A stretch of 64,000 nt of DNA from Thermoleophilia bacterium. GTDB taxonomy: Bacteria > Actinomycetota > Thermoleophilia > UBA2241. Positions 17,504-24,979 of this stretch are shown one piece after another. Under the pieces are notes generated by a model. It saw only the letters and a list, made by a program, of their open reading frames with translations, made no database searches and was not told the DNA's origin. The first letter of the stretch is position 1, and each line of letters begins with the position of its first letter. Location: NCBI GenBank assembly GCA_041393415.1, contig JAWKKE010000002.1:243990-307989 (forward strand). The letters run 5' to 3'. Made by a program: the position numbers and the translations under genes.

Positions 17504-18072
17504 TAGCTCCCCCTTCTCCGATCTTCGATGATGGCGGCCACTTCGGCGGCCGCTCGTTCTGCATCGTCGTTGACAATCACATAGTCGAACTCGTGCGCGG
17601 CCGCCAACTCGGTGGCCGCGATCTCCAGGCGGCAAGCGATCTCGTCGTCGCATTCCGTTCCACGGCCACGTAAGCGTTCGCCGAGCACGGCCATGGTAGG
17701 CGGCGCGATGAAGAGCGCCACGGCTCCCGGCATTGCCGCGCGTACGGCTCGCGCCCCCTCGAGCTCGATCTCGAGGACTACGTCGTCGTCGGCCGCAAGT
17801 TTGTCTTCGACCTCGGAGCGCAGAGTCCCGTAGTGCTCACCATTGTACTGCACCGACTCAAGGAACTCGCCTGCCGCTACGCTCCGCTGGAACGCTTCGC
17901 GACTGAGGAAATGGTACTCGCGCCCATCCTGCTCGCCCGGACGCGGTGTTCGCGTGGTTGCCGAGACCGACTTAACGAGTCGTCCCAGACGGGCACAGAC
18001 GAGCTCCATGATCGTTCCCTTCCCAGCGCCGGATGGCCCTGAGATGACGAACACCTTGGCGATGGCGCTCAC
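17503..18072 (-). CDS. gmk: Guanylate kinase
   Basis: Gmk phosphorylates GMP to GDP. The 189-residue protein has the P-loop GPSGAGKGT at 12-20, the GMP-binding TTRTPRPGEQDGREYHFL region, and a C-terminal DYVIVNDD. The GTG start overlaps the mihF stop (GTGA). Pairing with mihF upstream and rpoZ downstream is typical of actinobacteria. Confidence 0.97.
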   Translation of the reverse strand: MSAIAKVFVISGPSGAGKGTIMELVCARLGRLVKSVSATTRTPRPGEQDGREYHFLSREAFQRSVAAGEFLESVQYNGEHYGTLRSEVEDKLAADDDVVLEIELEGARAVRAAMPGAVALFIAPPTMAVLGERLRGRGTECDDEIACRLEIAATELAAAHEFDYVIVNDDAERAAAEVAAIIEDRRRGS

Positions 18073-18401
18073 CCGTCGAGCTGGGCGAGCAGCTCGGCGC
18101 GCTGACGCTCCGACAGACCGCCAACCGTCTTGCTTGGACTGATGCGACAGCGTTCCATGATGCGCGCCGCCTTCTTGGGTCCGCGCTTCGGCGCCGCCGT
18201 CAAGAGATCGAGCACCTTGGCGGTAAGGAGATAGCTCGGCGGATCATCGAGCACGTCGCGCAGATTGACGTCTCCGTGCTTGAGCGCCGTCTTGAGAGCG
18301 GCACGCTGACTGCGAACTTCGTTGGCGCGCGCCAAAGCATCCATGCGCTGATCGAGAGAGCGCTCGGGTGCTGAATTGAACTGCCTGGCGGTCGCGGACA
18401 T
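18069..18401 (-). CDS. mihF: Integration host factor, actinobacterial type
   Basis: mIHF is a small DNA-binding nucleoid protein specific to actinobacteria. The 110-residue product matches the family: KTALKHGDVNLRDVLDD, then the helix-two-turn-helix region with LDLLTAAPKRGPKKAARIM and a C-terminal GGLSERQRAELL. It heads the mihF-gmk-rpoZ-coaBC operon. The promoter places the transcription start at or next to the ATG, so the mRNA is probably leaderless. It is a useful taxonomic marker here. Confidence 0.95.
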   Translation of the reverse strand: MSATARQFNSAPERSLDQRMDALARANEVRSQRAALKTALKHGDVNLRDVLDDPPSYLLTAKVLDLLTAAPKRGPKKAARIMERCRISPSKTVGGLSERQRAELLAQLDG

Positions 18402-18407
18402 TGCGGC

Positions 18408-18437
18408 AGTCTACATGAACCGCGGACGAGAGTTCAA
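18408..18437 (-). promoter_or_regulatory. Promoter of the mihF operon, implying a leaderless transcript
   Basis: On the minus strand TTGAAC (18437-18432) and TAGACT (18413-18408) are spaced by 18 bases. Only six bases separate the -10 box from the mihF ATG, so transcription should start at or within a base or two of the A. No Shine-Dalgarno sequence can fit in between. Confidence 0.7.
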
Positions 18438-18454
18438 TACCGCAGCAAATCCCG

Positions 18455-18480
18455 AAAACACCAGCATCTAGCTGGGTTTT
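18455..18480 (-). terminator. Intrinsic terminator overlapping the pyrD stop codon
   Basis: In the RNA, AAAAC-CCAGC pairs with GCUGG-(U)-GUUUU around the loop UAGAU; the pyrD stop UAG lies at the stem-loop junction. The 3' arm ends in a U-run. It separates the pyrimidine genes from the mihF operon, which has its own promoter a few bases further on. Confidence 0.65.
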
Positions 18481-19472
18481 TCGGAGCAGGACGAAGAAGA
18501 GACCGCAGTGCCCCCGAGCGCCACACCACGCGCCGCAAGCGGCGACGTCAGACCGCGCGCAACGAGTTCGGCGCGCAACTCGTCAACAATGCGGCCCGGC
18601 ACCTCGACGCCAAGGAAGTTGCCTGTGCCCACCGCCACCGCAGTCGCGCCGCAAGCGATGTACTCGAGAACATCCAAACCGGTCGTCACACCACCCATGC
18701 CGACGATCGGCACGTCCGGCAGAGACTCCGCGACCTCGGCGACCATGCGTAGCGCAATCGGCTTGATCGCGGGACCACAGAGCCCGCCGGTACGATTGCC
18801 GAGGAATGGGCGCAGAGTCTGGCGATCCAGGACCATGGCCTTGAACGTGTTGACCAGCGAGACGCCGTCCGCACCCGCGGCGACCGCAGCGCGCGCCGGC
18901 TCGGTCACGTCGGTAACATTCGGTGTCAGCTTCGCCAGAAGGAACCGCTTCGTCTCGGCGCGAACAGCGGCGACGGTCGCCGCCGTGGCGCCCGGATCGG
19001 CGCCGATCTGCAGACCCGTCGCGACGTTCGGGCAAGAGATGTTGAGCTCGTAGCCCTCGATGCGCGGTGCGGTCCCCGGCGCCGCGCTCGCAAGATGCTC
19101 TTCGACACGCCGCACCACCTCGGCATATTGCTCCGGGGCGCTACCGCCCACACTCATGATCGTCGGTTGCCGCAGGTGCGCCCAATCCGCGAATCCCCGA
19201 ATGAACGCATCGACGCCGGGGTTCTCGAGACCGATCGCGTTGATCATGCCGCCGGCCGTCTCCGTGACTCGCGGTCCGGGGTTCCCGGCGCGTGGCTCCA
19301 GGGTCACGGTCTTGGGAACATACGCGGCGAAGGGAAAATCGGCGAAGAAGTCGCCCTCGTAGCGCGCCGCGGTCTCGAGCACGTCGAACGTGCCCGATGC
19401 ATCCATCAGGGGATGTTCCAGCGCCAAGCCGCCGAGCTCGACGCGCAAGTCGACGGCGACATCCCGCGGCAT
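18468..19472 (-). CDS. pyrD: Dihydroorotate dehydrogenase, class 1B catalytic subunit
   Basis: PyrD oxidises dihydroorotate to orotate; the 1B form works with PyrK and passes electrons to NAD+. The 334-residue protein begins with VELGGLALEHPLMDASGTFD and has ELNISCPN with the catalytic-base Cys147, plus KLTPNVTD and GMGGV for FMN binding. The ATG at 19472 shares a base with the pyrK stop (TGATG). Adjacency to pyrK fixes the class. A hairpin terminator overlaps the stop codon. Confidence 0.95.
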   Translation of the reverse strand: MPRDVAVDLRVELGGLALEHPLMDASGTFDVLETAARYEGDFFADFPFAAYVPKTVTLEPRAGNPGPRVTETAGGMINAIGLENPGVDAFIRGFADWAHLRQPTIMSVGGSAPEQYAEVVRRVEEHLASAAPGTAPRIEGYELNISCPNVATGLQIGADPGATAATVAAVRAETKRFLLAKLTPNVTDVTEPARAAVAAGADGVSLVNTFKAMVLDRQTLRPFLGNRTGGLCGPAIKPIALRMVAEVAESLPDVPIVGMGGVTTGLDVLEYIACGATAVAVGTGNFLGVEVPGRIVDELRAELVARGLTSPLAARGVALGGTAVSSSSCSEKPS

Positions 19473-20263
19473 CACGACAGCACCTCGCCGAGCGGGAAGA
19501 CGGGACCTTCGGCGCAAACACGCAGGCGGCCGCGTGCGGTCTCGACGACACACCCGTGGCACGCCCCGGTGCCGCAGGCCATGTGGGCCTCGAGCGAGGC
19601 ATAGCCTTCGAGGTGCCGTGCGGCGCACCAGTCGCGCACGGCGCGGATCATGCCGGACGGTCCGCACGAGTACACGACCGTCTCCGCCGGCACGTCCATC
19701 GTCGCGAGCGCGTCGATCACCGTTCCGCGCACGCCCACGCTGCCGTCTTCGCTGGCCACGACGAGACGAGGGACGTCGAAGGCGTGCAGGAGCTCGGCCA
19801 CCTGCGCGTCACGCACTCCGAAGGCGGCCGACACTGCCACGCCGCGCGCGACAAGTGCGTCACCAAGGTACTGCAGCGGCGCACAACCGATCCCGCCGCC
19901 GATCAGCAGCGCCGTCGTCACGCCCTCCAGCGGAAAGCCACTGCCGAGGGGACCAGCGAGACTCACCGAGGCGCCGGCCGCGAGCTGCGCCAGGCGAGCC
20001 GTACCCACTCCCCGCACCTCGATCAGAAGGGTGATGCGCTCGTCGTGCACACTGAACAGCGAGACCGGACGACGAAGATGGAAGTCCCCGTCTGGCACGT
20101 CGACCATCACGAACTGCCCCGGAGAGGCGCAAGCAGCGATGCGCGGGGCCTGCAAGCGCAGCAGTACGAACCGACCCATCGCCCGCGACTCAAGCACCCG
20201 GCAGCGAGAGGTCTCCGCCAGCTGATTCCCAGACGCACAGGTCATCTCGAGCGCCTCGGGCAT
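19472..20263 (-). CDS. pyrK: Dihydroorotate dehydrogenase electron-transfer subunit
   Basis: PyrK carries FAD and a [2Fe-2S] cluster and links PyrD to NAD+. The 263-residue protein has the FAD-binding RRPVSL, a nucleotide-binding LIGGGIGCAPLQYL, and the cluster ligands Cys230, Cys235, Cys238 and Cys250. The ATG at 20263 is preceded by GACGGAG. A 54-residue ORF overlaps its first codons, and a PyrR-binding element lies 156 bases upstream, suggesting pyrimidine control. Confidence 0.95.
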   Translation of the reverse strand: MPEALEMTCASGNQLAETSRCRVLESRAMGRFVLLRLQAPRIAACASPGQFVMVDVPDGDFHLRRPVSLFSVHDERITLLIEVRGVGTARLAQLAAGASVSLAGPLGSGFPLEGVTTALLIGGGIGCAPLQYLGDALVARGVAVSAAFGVRDAQVAELLHAFDVPRLVVASEDGSVGVRGTVIDALATMDVPAETVVYSCGPSGMIRAVRDWCAARHLEGYASLEAHMACGTGACHGCVVETARGRLRVCAEGPVFPLGEVLS

Positions 20264-20406
20264 CGCAGCTCCGTCCCCACGCCGGCCAAGACGTTGGGAC
20301 AGGTGCCCGGCGGAACGGCAGTGAACGGTTGGCCCTGCGCGCGCGCGTGGTCACGAACGAGGATGAAGGAGCACGGAGACACAAGCGGCGCCTTTGGGTG
20401 TGCCAC
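20242..20406 (-). CDS. Small ORF in the pyrK leader (possible leader peptide)
   Basis: A 54-codon frame starts at a GTG ten bases after AAAGGGGG, the 3' arm of the PyrR-binding stem-loop, and ends 22 bases inside pyrK in another frame. The peptide has three cysteines, a hydrophobic CSFILV patch and matches no family I know. The position suggests a leader peptide: PyrR bound to the stem would hide its ribosome binding site, and its translation could be coupled to pyrK. It may also be non-coding leader. Confidence 0.35.
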   Translation of the reverse strand: MAHPKAPLVSPCSFILVRDHARAQGQPFTAVPPGTCPNVLAGVGTELRCPRRSR

Positions 20407-20418
20407 GGCGCTCAGCCC

Positions 20419-20448
20419 CCTTTCGGTCTCACGGGACGCGGTTAAAGG
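20419..20448 (-). promoter_or_regulatory. PyrR-binding RNA element upstream of pyrKD
   Basis: In the RNA, CCUUU pairs with AAAGG, enclosing an upper stem-loop GUC-CCGUGA-GAC. The loop fits the PyrR consensus UCCNGNGAG, and the whole 30-base element has the same length and layout as the one before pyrR, differing at only a few positions. The 3' arm continues as GGGGG and provides a Shine-Dalgarno sequence for the small ORF, so PyrR binding would be expected to block translation. Confidence 0.75.
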
Positions 20449-20456
20449 TCGATGTG

Positions 20457-20485
20457 ACTCTACCAGCCGGTCACGCCGGCAACAA
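20457..20485 (-). promoter_or_regulatory. Promoter of the pyrKD unit
   Basis: On the minus strand TTGTTG (20485-20480) and TAGAGT (20462-20457) are spaced by 17 bases. The predicted start lies just upstream of the PyrR element, the same arrangement as at pyrR. Confidence 0.6.
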
Positions 20486-20519
20486 GGCGAGGGCAGCAAG
20501 CAGGGCAAAGGACGGAACA

Positions 20520-20565
20520 GCGCCCGGCGCCGGTGTCCCGATAGGTGGGCACCGGCGCCGGGCGC
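20520..20565 (-). terminator. Hairpin terminator after pyrC
   Basis: A perfect 16-base-pair stem (GCGCCCGGCGCCGGTG with CACCGGCGCCGGGCGC) with a 14-base loop lies 30 bases after the pyrC stop. The following RNA is only moderately U-rich (UGUUCCGUCCUUU). The stem is strong enough to end the pyrRBC transcript or to block exonucleases. Confidence 0.7.
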
Positions 20566-20594
20566 AGGGTACATACGTGATCTGGCGACCGCGA

Positions 20595-21911
20595 CTACTT
20601 CAGATCGTCCCAGGCCAACTGGCCGGCGGCCAACGTGAGCTTGACCCTCGCCGGCAACTCCTCGCCGAGCCACGCTGAGTTGAAGGCACGCGACTGCATG
20701 CCGTCCTTAGACACCGTCCACGACTCCTCGGGAGCGACGACGCACAAGTTGGCGACGGCGCCTGCCTGGATACTCGGCGCCGGCATCCCGGCGATACGTG
20801 CCGGAGCGGTGCTCATGCGATCGACGACCGTGAGGAGATCGAGCTCTCCGCTCTGCACGAGGTCGCGATACAGCACGCTGAAGGCGGTCTCGAGGCCGAT
20901 GATGCCGAAGGGCGCCTCTTCGTACGGCACATCCTTGTCTTCGGCAACGTGCGGCGCATGATCAGTCGCCACGCAGTCGATGACGCCGCTCTTGAGCGCC
21001 GCGACCAACGCTGCACGATCGCTCTCGGCGCGCAGCGGCGGATTCATCTTGTAGTTTGGATCGAGAGACTCAATCGCCTTGTCCGTGAGCGTAAGGTGAT
21101 GCGGCGTAGCCTCTGCCGTCACTTGAACCCCGGCCGCCTTGGCACGCGCAATCGCCGCCACCGACGCCTCGGCGCTGACGTGCTGAATGTGCACGCGTGC
21201 GTCTTCGTACTCGGCAATGTCGAGCGTCCGCGAAACGTCGAGGCTCTCGCAGAGCGAGGGGATGCCGGTGAGGCCAAGCCGTGCCGACACGGGCGACTCG
21301 TGCATCTGGCCGCCCTTCATCAGCGAATCGTCCTGAGCGTGAACGGCGATGAAACGACCGCTGACCTTCACGTACTGAAGAGCTCGCCGCGTGAGCGCTG
21401 CAGTCGCCAGCGGACGGCCGTCGTCGCTGAAGGCAACCGCGCCGGCGGCGCCGATCTCGCCCATCTCGGTGAGCTGCTCGCCGGCCAGACCACACGTCAC
21501 CGAGGCGAAGAAGCCCAGCGGCACCACCGCCTCGTCCTTCGCCTTGTCGATGAGACCGCGGAGAAGGATCGCGTTGTCGATCACTGGGTTCGTATTCGCC
21601 ATGGCGAAGATGGCGACGTAACCGCCGGCGGCCGCTGCACGCGTCCCCGTCACAAGATCCTCGGCGTCCTCGTGACCGGGCGTGCGCAGATGAGTATGGA
21701 GGTCGATGAAGCCTGGCAAGACGAGCTGGCCGGCCGCGTCGATGACACGCACGCCGTCTGGCGCCGCGACCTGCTCGCCCACCTCAGTGATGGCGCCGTC
21801 GCGCACGAGCACATCGCGCACGGCGTCGAGACCCGACGCCGGATCGACGACGCGCCCGCCCTTGATGAGCAAGTCTGCCCCAGGGCCTTGCTTGCACCAC
21901 GTCCGCTCCAT
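20595..21911 (-). CDS. pyrC: Dihydroorotase
   Basis: PyrC cyclises carbamoyl aspartate to dihydroorotate. The 438-residue protein is a class I amidohydrolase: FIDLHTHLRTPGHEDAEDL with zinc ligands His72 and His74, later His residues in HIQHVSAE and TPHHLTLTD, and the catalytic Asp in VATDHAPH. The ATG overlaps the pyrB stop (TAATG). It ends the first pyrimidine transcription unit, with a strong hairpin downstream. Confidence 0.96.
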   Translation of the reverse strand: MERTWCKQGPGADLLIKGGRVVDPASGLDAVRDVLVRDGAITEVGEQVAAPDGVRVIDAAGQLVLPGFIDLHTHLRTPGHEDAEDLVTGTRAAAAGGYVAIFAMANTNPVIDNAILLRGLIDKAKDEAVVPLGFFASVTCGLAGEQLTEMGEIGAAGAVAFSDDGRPLATAALTRRALQYVKVSGRFIAVHAQDDSLMKGGQMHESPVSARLGLTGIPSLCESLDVSRTLDIAEYEDARVHIQHVSAEASVAAIARAKAAGVQVTAEATPHHLTLTDKAIESLDPNYKMNPPLRAESDRAALVAALKSGVIDCVATDHAPHVAEDKDVPYEEAPFGIIGLETAFSVLYRDLVQSGELDLLTVVDRMSTAPARIAGMPAPSIQAGAVANLCVVAPEESWTVSKDGMQSRAFNSAWLGEELPARVKLTLAAGQLAWDDLK

Positions 21912-22849
21912 TACAGCTCCTCTCCAGCGGCACGATCACTGTAGCCGTCGATCGTCCTGTACAGCACCGCCATGCGCACGGCAAGGCCGCTGAAGACCTG
22001 GTGCGCGATGAGGTTCTCGTCGTCGTCGGCGATGTCTGAGGCGATTTCGACGCCACGATTGATGGGCCCGGGGTGCATGACCCGCTGGCCGGGACGCAAG
22101 CGCGCCTGGGAGATGCCCCAGAGGTTGCTGTACTCACGCAGCGAGGGGAGGTAGTTGGCACCCGCCTTGATGCGCTCGCGCTGGATGCGGAGGAGATAGA
22201 TGACGTCGGCGTCCTTGAGATTGGTGAGGTCGTACTCGACGTTGACACCCATCTCTTCGATGCCACGCGGCATGAGCGTCGGCGGAGCAACGAGCGTGAC
22301 GTTCATGCCGAGCATCTTGAAGCCCATGATATCGCTGCGAGCCACGCGGCTATGCAGGATGTCGCCGACGATGAAGACGTTGAGACCTTCCAGATCGCGG
22401 CCCAGGTTCTGCCGCATGCTGAAGAGATCGAGGAGGCACTGAGTCGGGTGTTGGTGCTTGCCATCGCCGGCGTTGATGACGCTGGCAGGCGTGTTCGCGG
22501 ACAGCGTCTGGCAGGCGCCGGCGGAGTGGTGGCGCATGACGATGATGTCGGGCGCATAGGCTGAGAGGGTGATCGCCGTGTCCTTGAGCGTCTCGCCTTT
22601 CTCGACCGCCGAGCCGCTGGCCTTGAGCGCCAGGGTGTCGGCGGAGAGCCGCTTGGCCGCCAAGTCGAAGCTCGACGAGGTGCGTGTCGATGCCTCCCAG
22701 AAGAGATTGATGATCGTACGCCCGCGCAGCGTTGGCACCTTCTTGATGTCGCGCTCGAGAATCGGCAAGAAGCTCTCCGCCGTGTCGAGCAGCAAGTCGA
22801 CGTCGTGCCGCGACAGGTCTTCGATCGAGATCAGGTCACGCTTCGCCAT
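21911..22849 (-). CDS. pyrB: Aspartate carbamoyltransferase, catalytic subunit
   Basis: PyrB joins carbamoyl phosphate and aspartate, the first committed pyrimidine step. The 312-residue protein shows FWEASTRTSSSFDLAAKRL with the carbamoyl-phosphate site STRT at 54-57, the HPTQCLLDLF motif, and RLRPGQRVMHPGPINRG near the end. No regulatory PyrI gene is adjacent. The ATG at 22849 follows GGGGAGTGAC, one base after the pyrR stop. Confidence 0.97.
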   Translation of the reverse strand: MAKRDLISIEDLSRHDVDLLLDTAESFLPILERDIKKVPTLRGRTIINLFWEASTRTSSSFDLAAKRLSADTLALKASGSAVEKGETLKDTAITLSAYAPDIIVMRHHSAGACQTLSANTPASVINAGDGKHQHPTQCLLDLFSMRQNLGRDLEGLNVFIVGDILHSRVARSDIMGFKMLGMNVTLVAPPTLMPRGIEEMGVNVEYDLTNLKDADVIYLLRIQRERIKAGANYLPSLREYSNLWGISQARLRPGQRVMHPGPINRGVEIASDIADDDENLIAHQVFSGLAVRMAVLYRTIDGYSDRAAGEEL

Positions 22850-22850
22850 G

Positions 22851-23435
22851 TCACTCCCCCTCGGGACGCACGAGAACTACCTCGTCGACCCCATCCAGCT
22901 CACGAACTCTGACGTGGATGCGCTCACTGCGCGCGGTCGGCAGATTCTTACCGACATAGTCCGGGCGAATGGGGAGCTCGCGGTGACCGCGGTCGATGAG
23001 AACCGCGAGCTGCACGCGGTCTGGACGGCCGTAGTCGAGCAGCGCGTCGACGGCGGCGCGGATGGTCCGCCCGGTGAAGAGCACGTCGTCGACGAGGATG
23101 ATCGTGGCGCCGTCGATGCCGAAGCTGAGGTTGGTGGCCTTGACGACCGGCTGCGGCGTGACGCGAACGGGTGCCCCCGCGCCGCGCGCGGCAACGTCGT
23201 CACGGTAGAAGGAAATGTCGAGTGAGCCTTGCGCGAACTCGCAGGCGTCGACCTCGCAGAGTAGGTCGCGAATGCGCGCCGCGAGATAGGCGCCACGGGT
23301 GTGGATCCCCACCACGGCAATGTTCTCTTGGCCGGGGTTCTTCTCGAGGATCTCGTGAGCGATGCGCGTGAGCGTGCGCGACATCTGCTCAGCCGTCAGG
23401 ATGACGACTTCGTTTGCGGGTCTCGGTTCGGGCAT
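22851..23435 (-). CDS. pyrR: Pyrimidine operon attenuation/regulatory protein PyrR
   Basis: PyrR binds UMP/UTP and pyr mRNA and often has uracil phosphoribosyltransferase activity. The 194-residue protein has the PRPP-binding TIILVDDVLFTGRTIRAA near 111-128 and the usual length. The ATG at 23435 directly follows six U residues and has no Shine-Dalgarno sequence; an in-frame CTG at 23471, seven bases after GGGGG in the PyrR stem, is a possible alternative. It heads pyrR-pyrB-pyrC. Confidence 0.95.
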   Translation of the reverse strand: MPEPRPANEVVILTAEQMSRTLTRIAHEILEKNPGQENIAVVGIHTRGAYLAARIRDLLCEVDACEFAQGSLDISFYRDDVAARGAGAPVRVTPQPVVKATNLSFGIDGATIILVDDVLFTGRTIRAAVDALLDYGRPDRVQLAVLIDRGHRELPIRPDYVGKNLPTARSERIHVRVRELDGVDEVVLVRPEGE

Positions 23436-23481
23436 AAAAAAGGCGCCGCCGCGGTCATCGCCGCACGACAGCGCTGCACCC

Positions 23482-23511
23482 CCTTTCCGTCTCTCTGGAC
23501 GCGTTTAAAGG
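23482..23511 (-). promoter_or_regulatory. PyrR-binding RNA element in the pyrR leader
   Basis: In the RNA, CCUUU pairs with AAAGG, enclosing AAACG and the upper hairpin CGUC-CAGAGA-GACG. The sequence GUCCAGAGAGAC matches the PyrR binding-loop consensus of Bacillus and mycobacteria closely. It lies immediately downstream of the promoter. The 3' arm carries AAAGGGGG, so binding may hide a ribosome binding site; the GC-rich stretch and U6 before the start codon leave attenuation possible too. Confidence 0.85.
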
Positions 23512-23519
23512 ACGGCGCA

Positions 23520-23548
23520 ACCGTAGCAGATGACGGCTGCCGCGACAA
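23520..23548 (-). promoter_or_regulatory. Promoter of the pyrRBC unit
   Basis: On the minus strand TTGTCG (23548-23543) and TACGGT (23525-23520) are spaced by 17 bases, giving a start a few bases upstream of the PyrR element. The arrangement is the same as at pyrKD. Confidence 0.6.
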
Positions 23549-23613
23549 GACGCCGAGCTCCCTTGCGACGCTCAGCGCCCAAGCCGCGAAACGCGGACGA
23601 ACCGCACGGCGTG

Positions 23614-24540
23614 CTACACAACCGGCTGAGCGGGAAGTCCGAGGCCAGTGGCGAATGTCGAAAGATCAGGCGGCAGCGGACTCACGAAGTCGAGTTGCCG
23701 CCCATCGTCCGGGTGCGCGAACCCAAGGCGGGCGGCGTGGAGAAACTGGCGAGCGAGACTCTCCGGGCGCGCCCGCCGTCCGTACTGTGCGTCGCCCGCC
23801 ACCGGATGCCCCACGGCCGCGAAGTGCACACGGATCTGGTGCGTACGACCGGTCTCGAGTTGCACGCGCACCAGCGTGTACCCCGCCGCCCGACCGATCA
23901 CACGGAAGTGCGTCACGGCCCGGCGCGGAGCCGTAGTGTGCACGGACATGCGCTTGCGGTCACGCACATGACGGCCAATCGGCGCGTCAATGGTGCCCTC
24001 GTTCTCGGCAAGCGCACCGTAAAGCAACGCGATGTAGACGCGCTTGATTGCGCGCTGCTCCATGGCGCCCACCAGTCGCCGGTACGCCTCGTCGCTCTTG
24101 GCGACGATCAGAAGGCCCGATGTGTCCTTGTCAAGACGGTGGACGATTCCCGGCCTTGCCTCGTGACCGCCACGCGCGCCGTGCGCGACCAGACCGTGCG
24201 CGAGCGTGCCGTGTTCGTGGCCGGGCGCCGGATGCACGACGACGCCCGCCGGCTTGTCCACCACCAGCAGCCACTCGTCCTCGTACCGGACGACGTACGG
24301 CACCGTCTCCGCAGCGAGCGTGGAGCCCGCGGCGACGGGAGCCTCCCACGCCACTTCGTCGCCCGTCCGAAGCACGAGCCGCTTGCGCGCGGGCGCACTG
24401 TTGACGAGCACGCGGCCGTCGTCGATGAGCTTCTGGACGGCCGCGCGCGACAACTCTGCGCGCGCCGCCACCACAACGTCGAGGCGCCCCCCCGCCTCCT
24501 CCGCGAGCACGGAGAAACGCCCGTTCCGCGCCTCACTCAC
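23614..24540 (-). CDS. rluD: Large-subunit pseudouridine synthase, RluA/RluD family
   Basis: This enzyme makes pseudouridines in 23S rRNA. The 308-residue protein has an N-terminal S4 domain (LSRAAVQKLIDDGRVLVNS) and the catalytic GIVHRLDKDTSGLLIVAK with Asp137, then LETGRTHQIRVH and GDAQYG. I placed the start at GTG 24540, overlapping the lspA stop; codons further upstream fall inside lspA and are not family-like. lspA-rluD is a frequent pair. Assignment to RluD rather than another RluA-family member is not certain. Confidence 0.9.
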   Translation of the reverse strand: MSEARNGRFSVLAEEAGGRLDVVVAARAELSRAAVQKLIDDGRVLVNSAPARKRLVLRTGDEVAWEAPVAAGSTLAAETVPYVVRYEDEWLLVVDKPAGVVVHPAPGHEHGTLAHGLVAHGARGGHEARPGIVHRLDKDTSGLLIVAKSDEAYRRLVGAMEQRAIKRVYIALLYGALAENEGTIDAPIGRHVRDRKRMSVHTTAPRRAVTHFRVIGRAAGYTLVRVQLETGRTHQIRVHFAAVGHPVAGDAQYGRRARPESLARQFLHAARLGFAHPDDGRQLDFVSPLPPDLSTFATGLGLPAQPVV

Positions 24541-24979
24541 GTCCCGCCCGCAGCATGAGTACGACAAGCCACACCGTCCCTACTGCGATGAGCGCGTCGG
24601 CAACGTTGAAGGACGGCCATCTCCAGACACCGATGTAGTCGAGCACCGTACCGTCGTAGCGCAGTCGGTCGATGAGGTTGCCGAGCGCACCCCCGAGAAC
24701 GAGGCCGAGCGCAGGACGGTATCTCGGCCCCGCCAAGATCATGGCGACGGCGACACCCACGCACACGGCACCGACGACCAGGACCACGGCAGAGCCGAGT
24801 CCCGCGAGCTGACTGAACGAGACGCCGGGGTTGTAGGCGACGGCAATCCGTACAGGTCCAAAATCGCGCGGGATGCCGGACCACGCCTGCAGCACGAGCC
24901 ACTTCGTGAATTGATCGAGAGCGATCCCGGCGGCCACCAGCGCCAGCCCGAGACCCCAGCGCCCGCTACTTCTTGCCAC
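24533..24979 (-). CDS. lspA: Lipoprotein signal peptidase (SPase II)
   Basis: LspA cleaves signal peptides of lipoproteins in the cytoplasmic membrane. The 148-residue protein has four membrane helices and the aspartyl protease motifs GNLIDRL (Asp104) and FNVADALI (Asp128), plus DQFTKW near 22. I chose GTG at 24979, which overlaps the small Cys-rich gene by 14 bases and gives a normal length; a longer frame upstream lacks family features. The window encodes at least one likely substrate, the lipoprotein near 57 kb. Confidence 0.93.
   Translation of the reverse strand: MARSSGRWGLGLALVAAGIALDQFTKWLVLQAWSGIPRDFGPVRIAVAYNPGVSFSQLAGLGSAVVLVVGAVCVGVAVAMILAGPRYRPALGLVLGGALGNLIDRLRYDGTVLDYIGVWRWPSFNVADALIAVGTVWLVVLMLRAGRE

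Larger units (their letters stand above)
20264..20594 (-). other. Intergenic region between pyrC and pyrK
   Basis: This 331-base gap, the largest in the window, holds from upstream to downstream a strong hairpin terminator for pyrC, a promoter, a PyrR-binding stem-loop and a small ORF, each listed separately. In many actinobacteria carA and carB occupy this place in the pyr cluster; no trace of either is seen. Confidence 0.8.

Noticed and set aside
19292..20638. Long plus-strand open frame of 448 codons
   Set aside because: It runs antisense across pyrD and pyrK, is highly Arg/His-rich and has no domain; it is a by-product of high GC content, like many others on both strands.
20242..20673. 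Single long ORF spanning the pyrC-pyrK gap
   Set aside because: Its upstream half covers the hairpin terminator, promoter and PyrR element and lies partly in pyrC; only the last 54 codons have a ribosome binding site.
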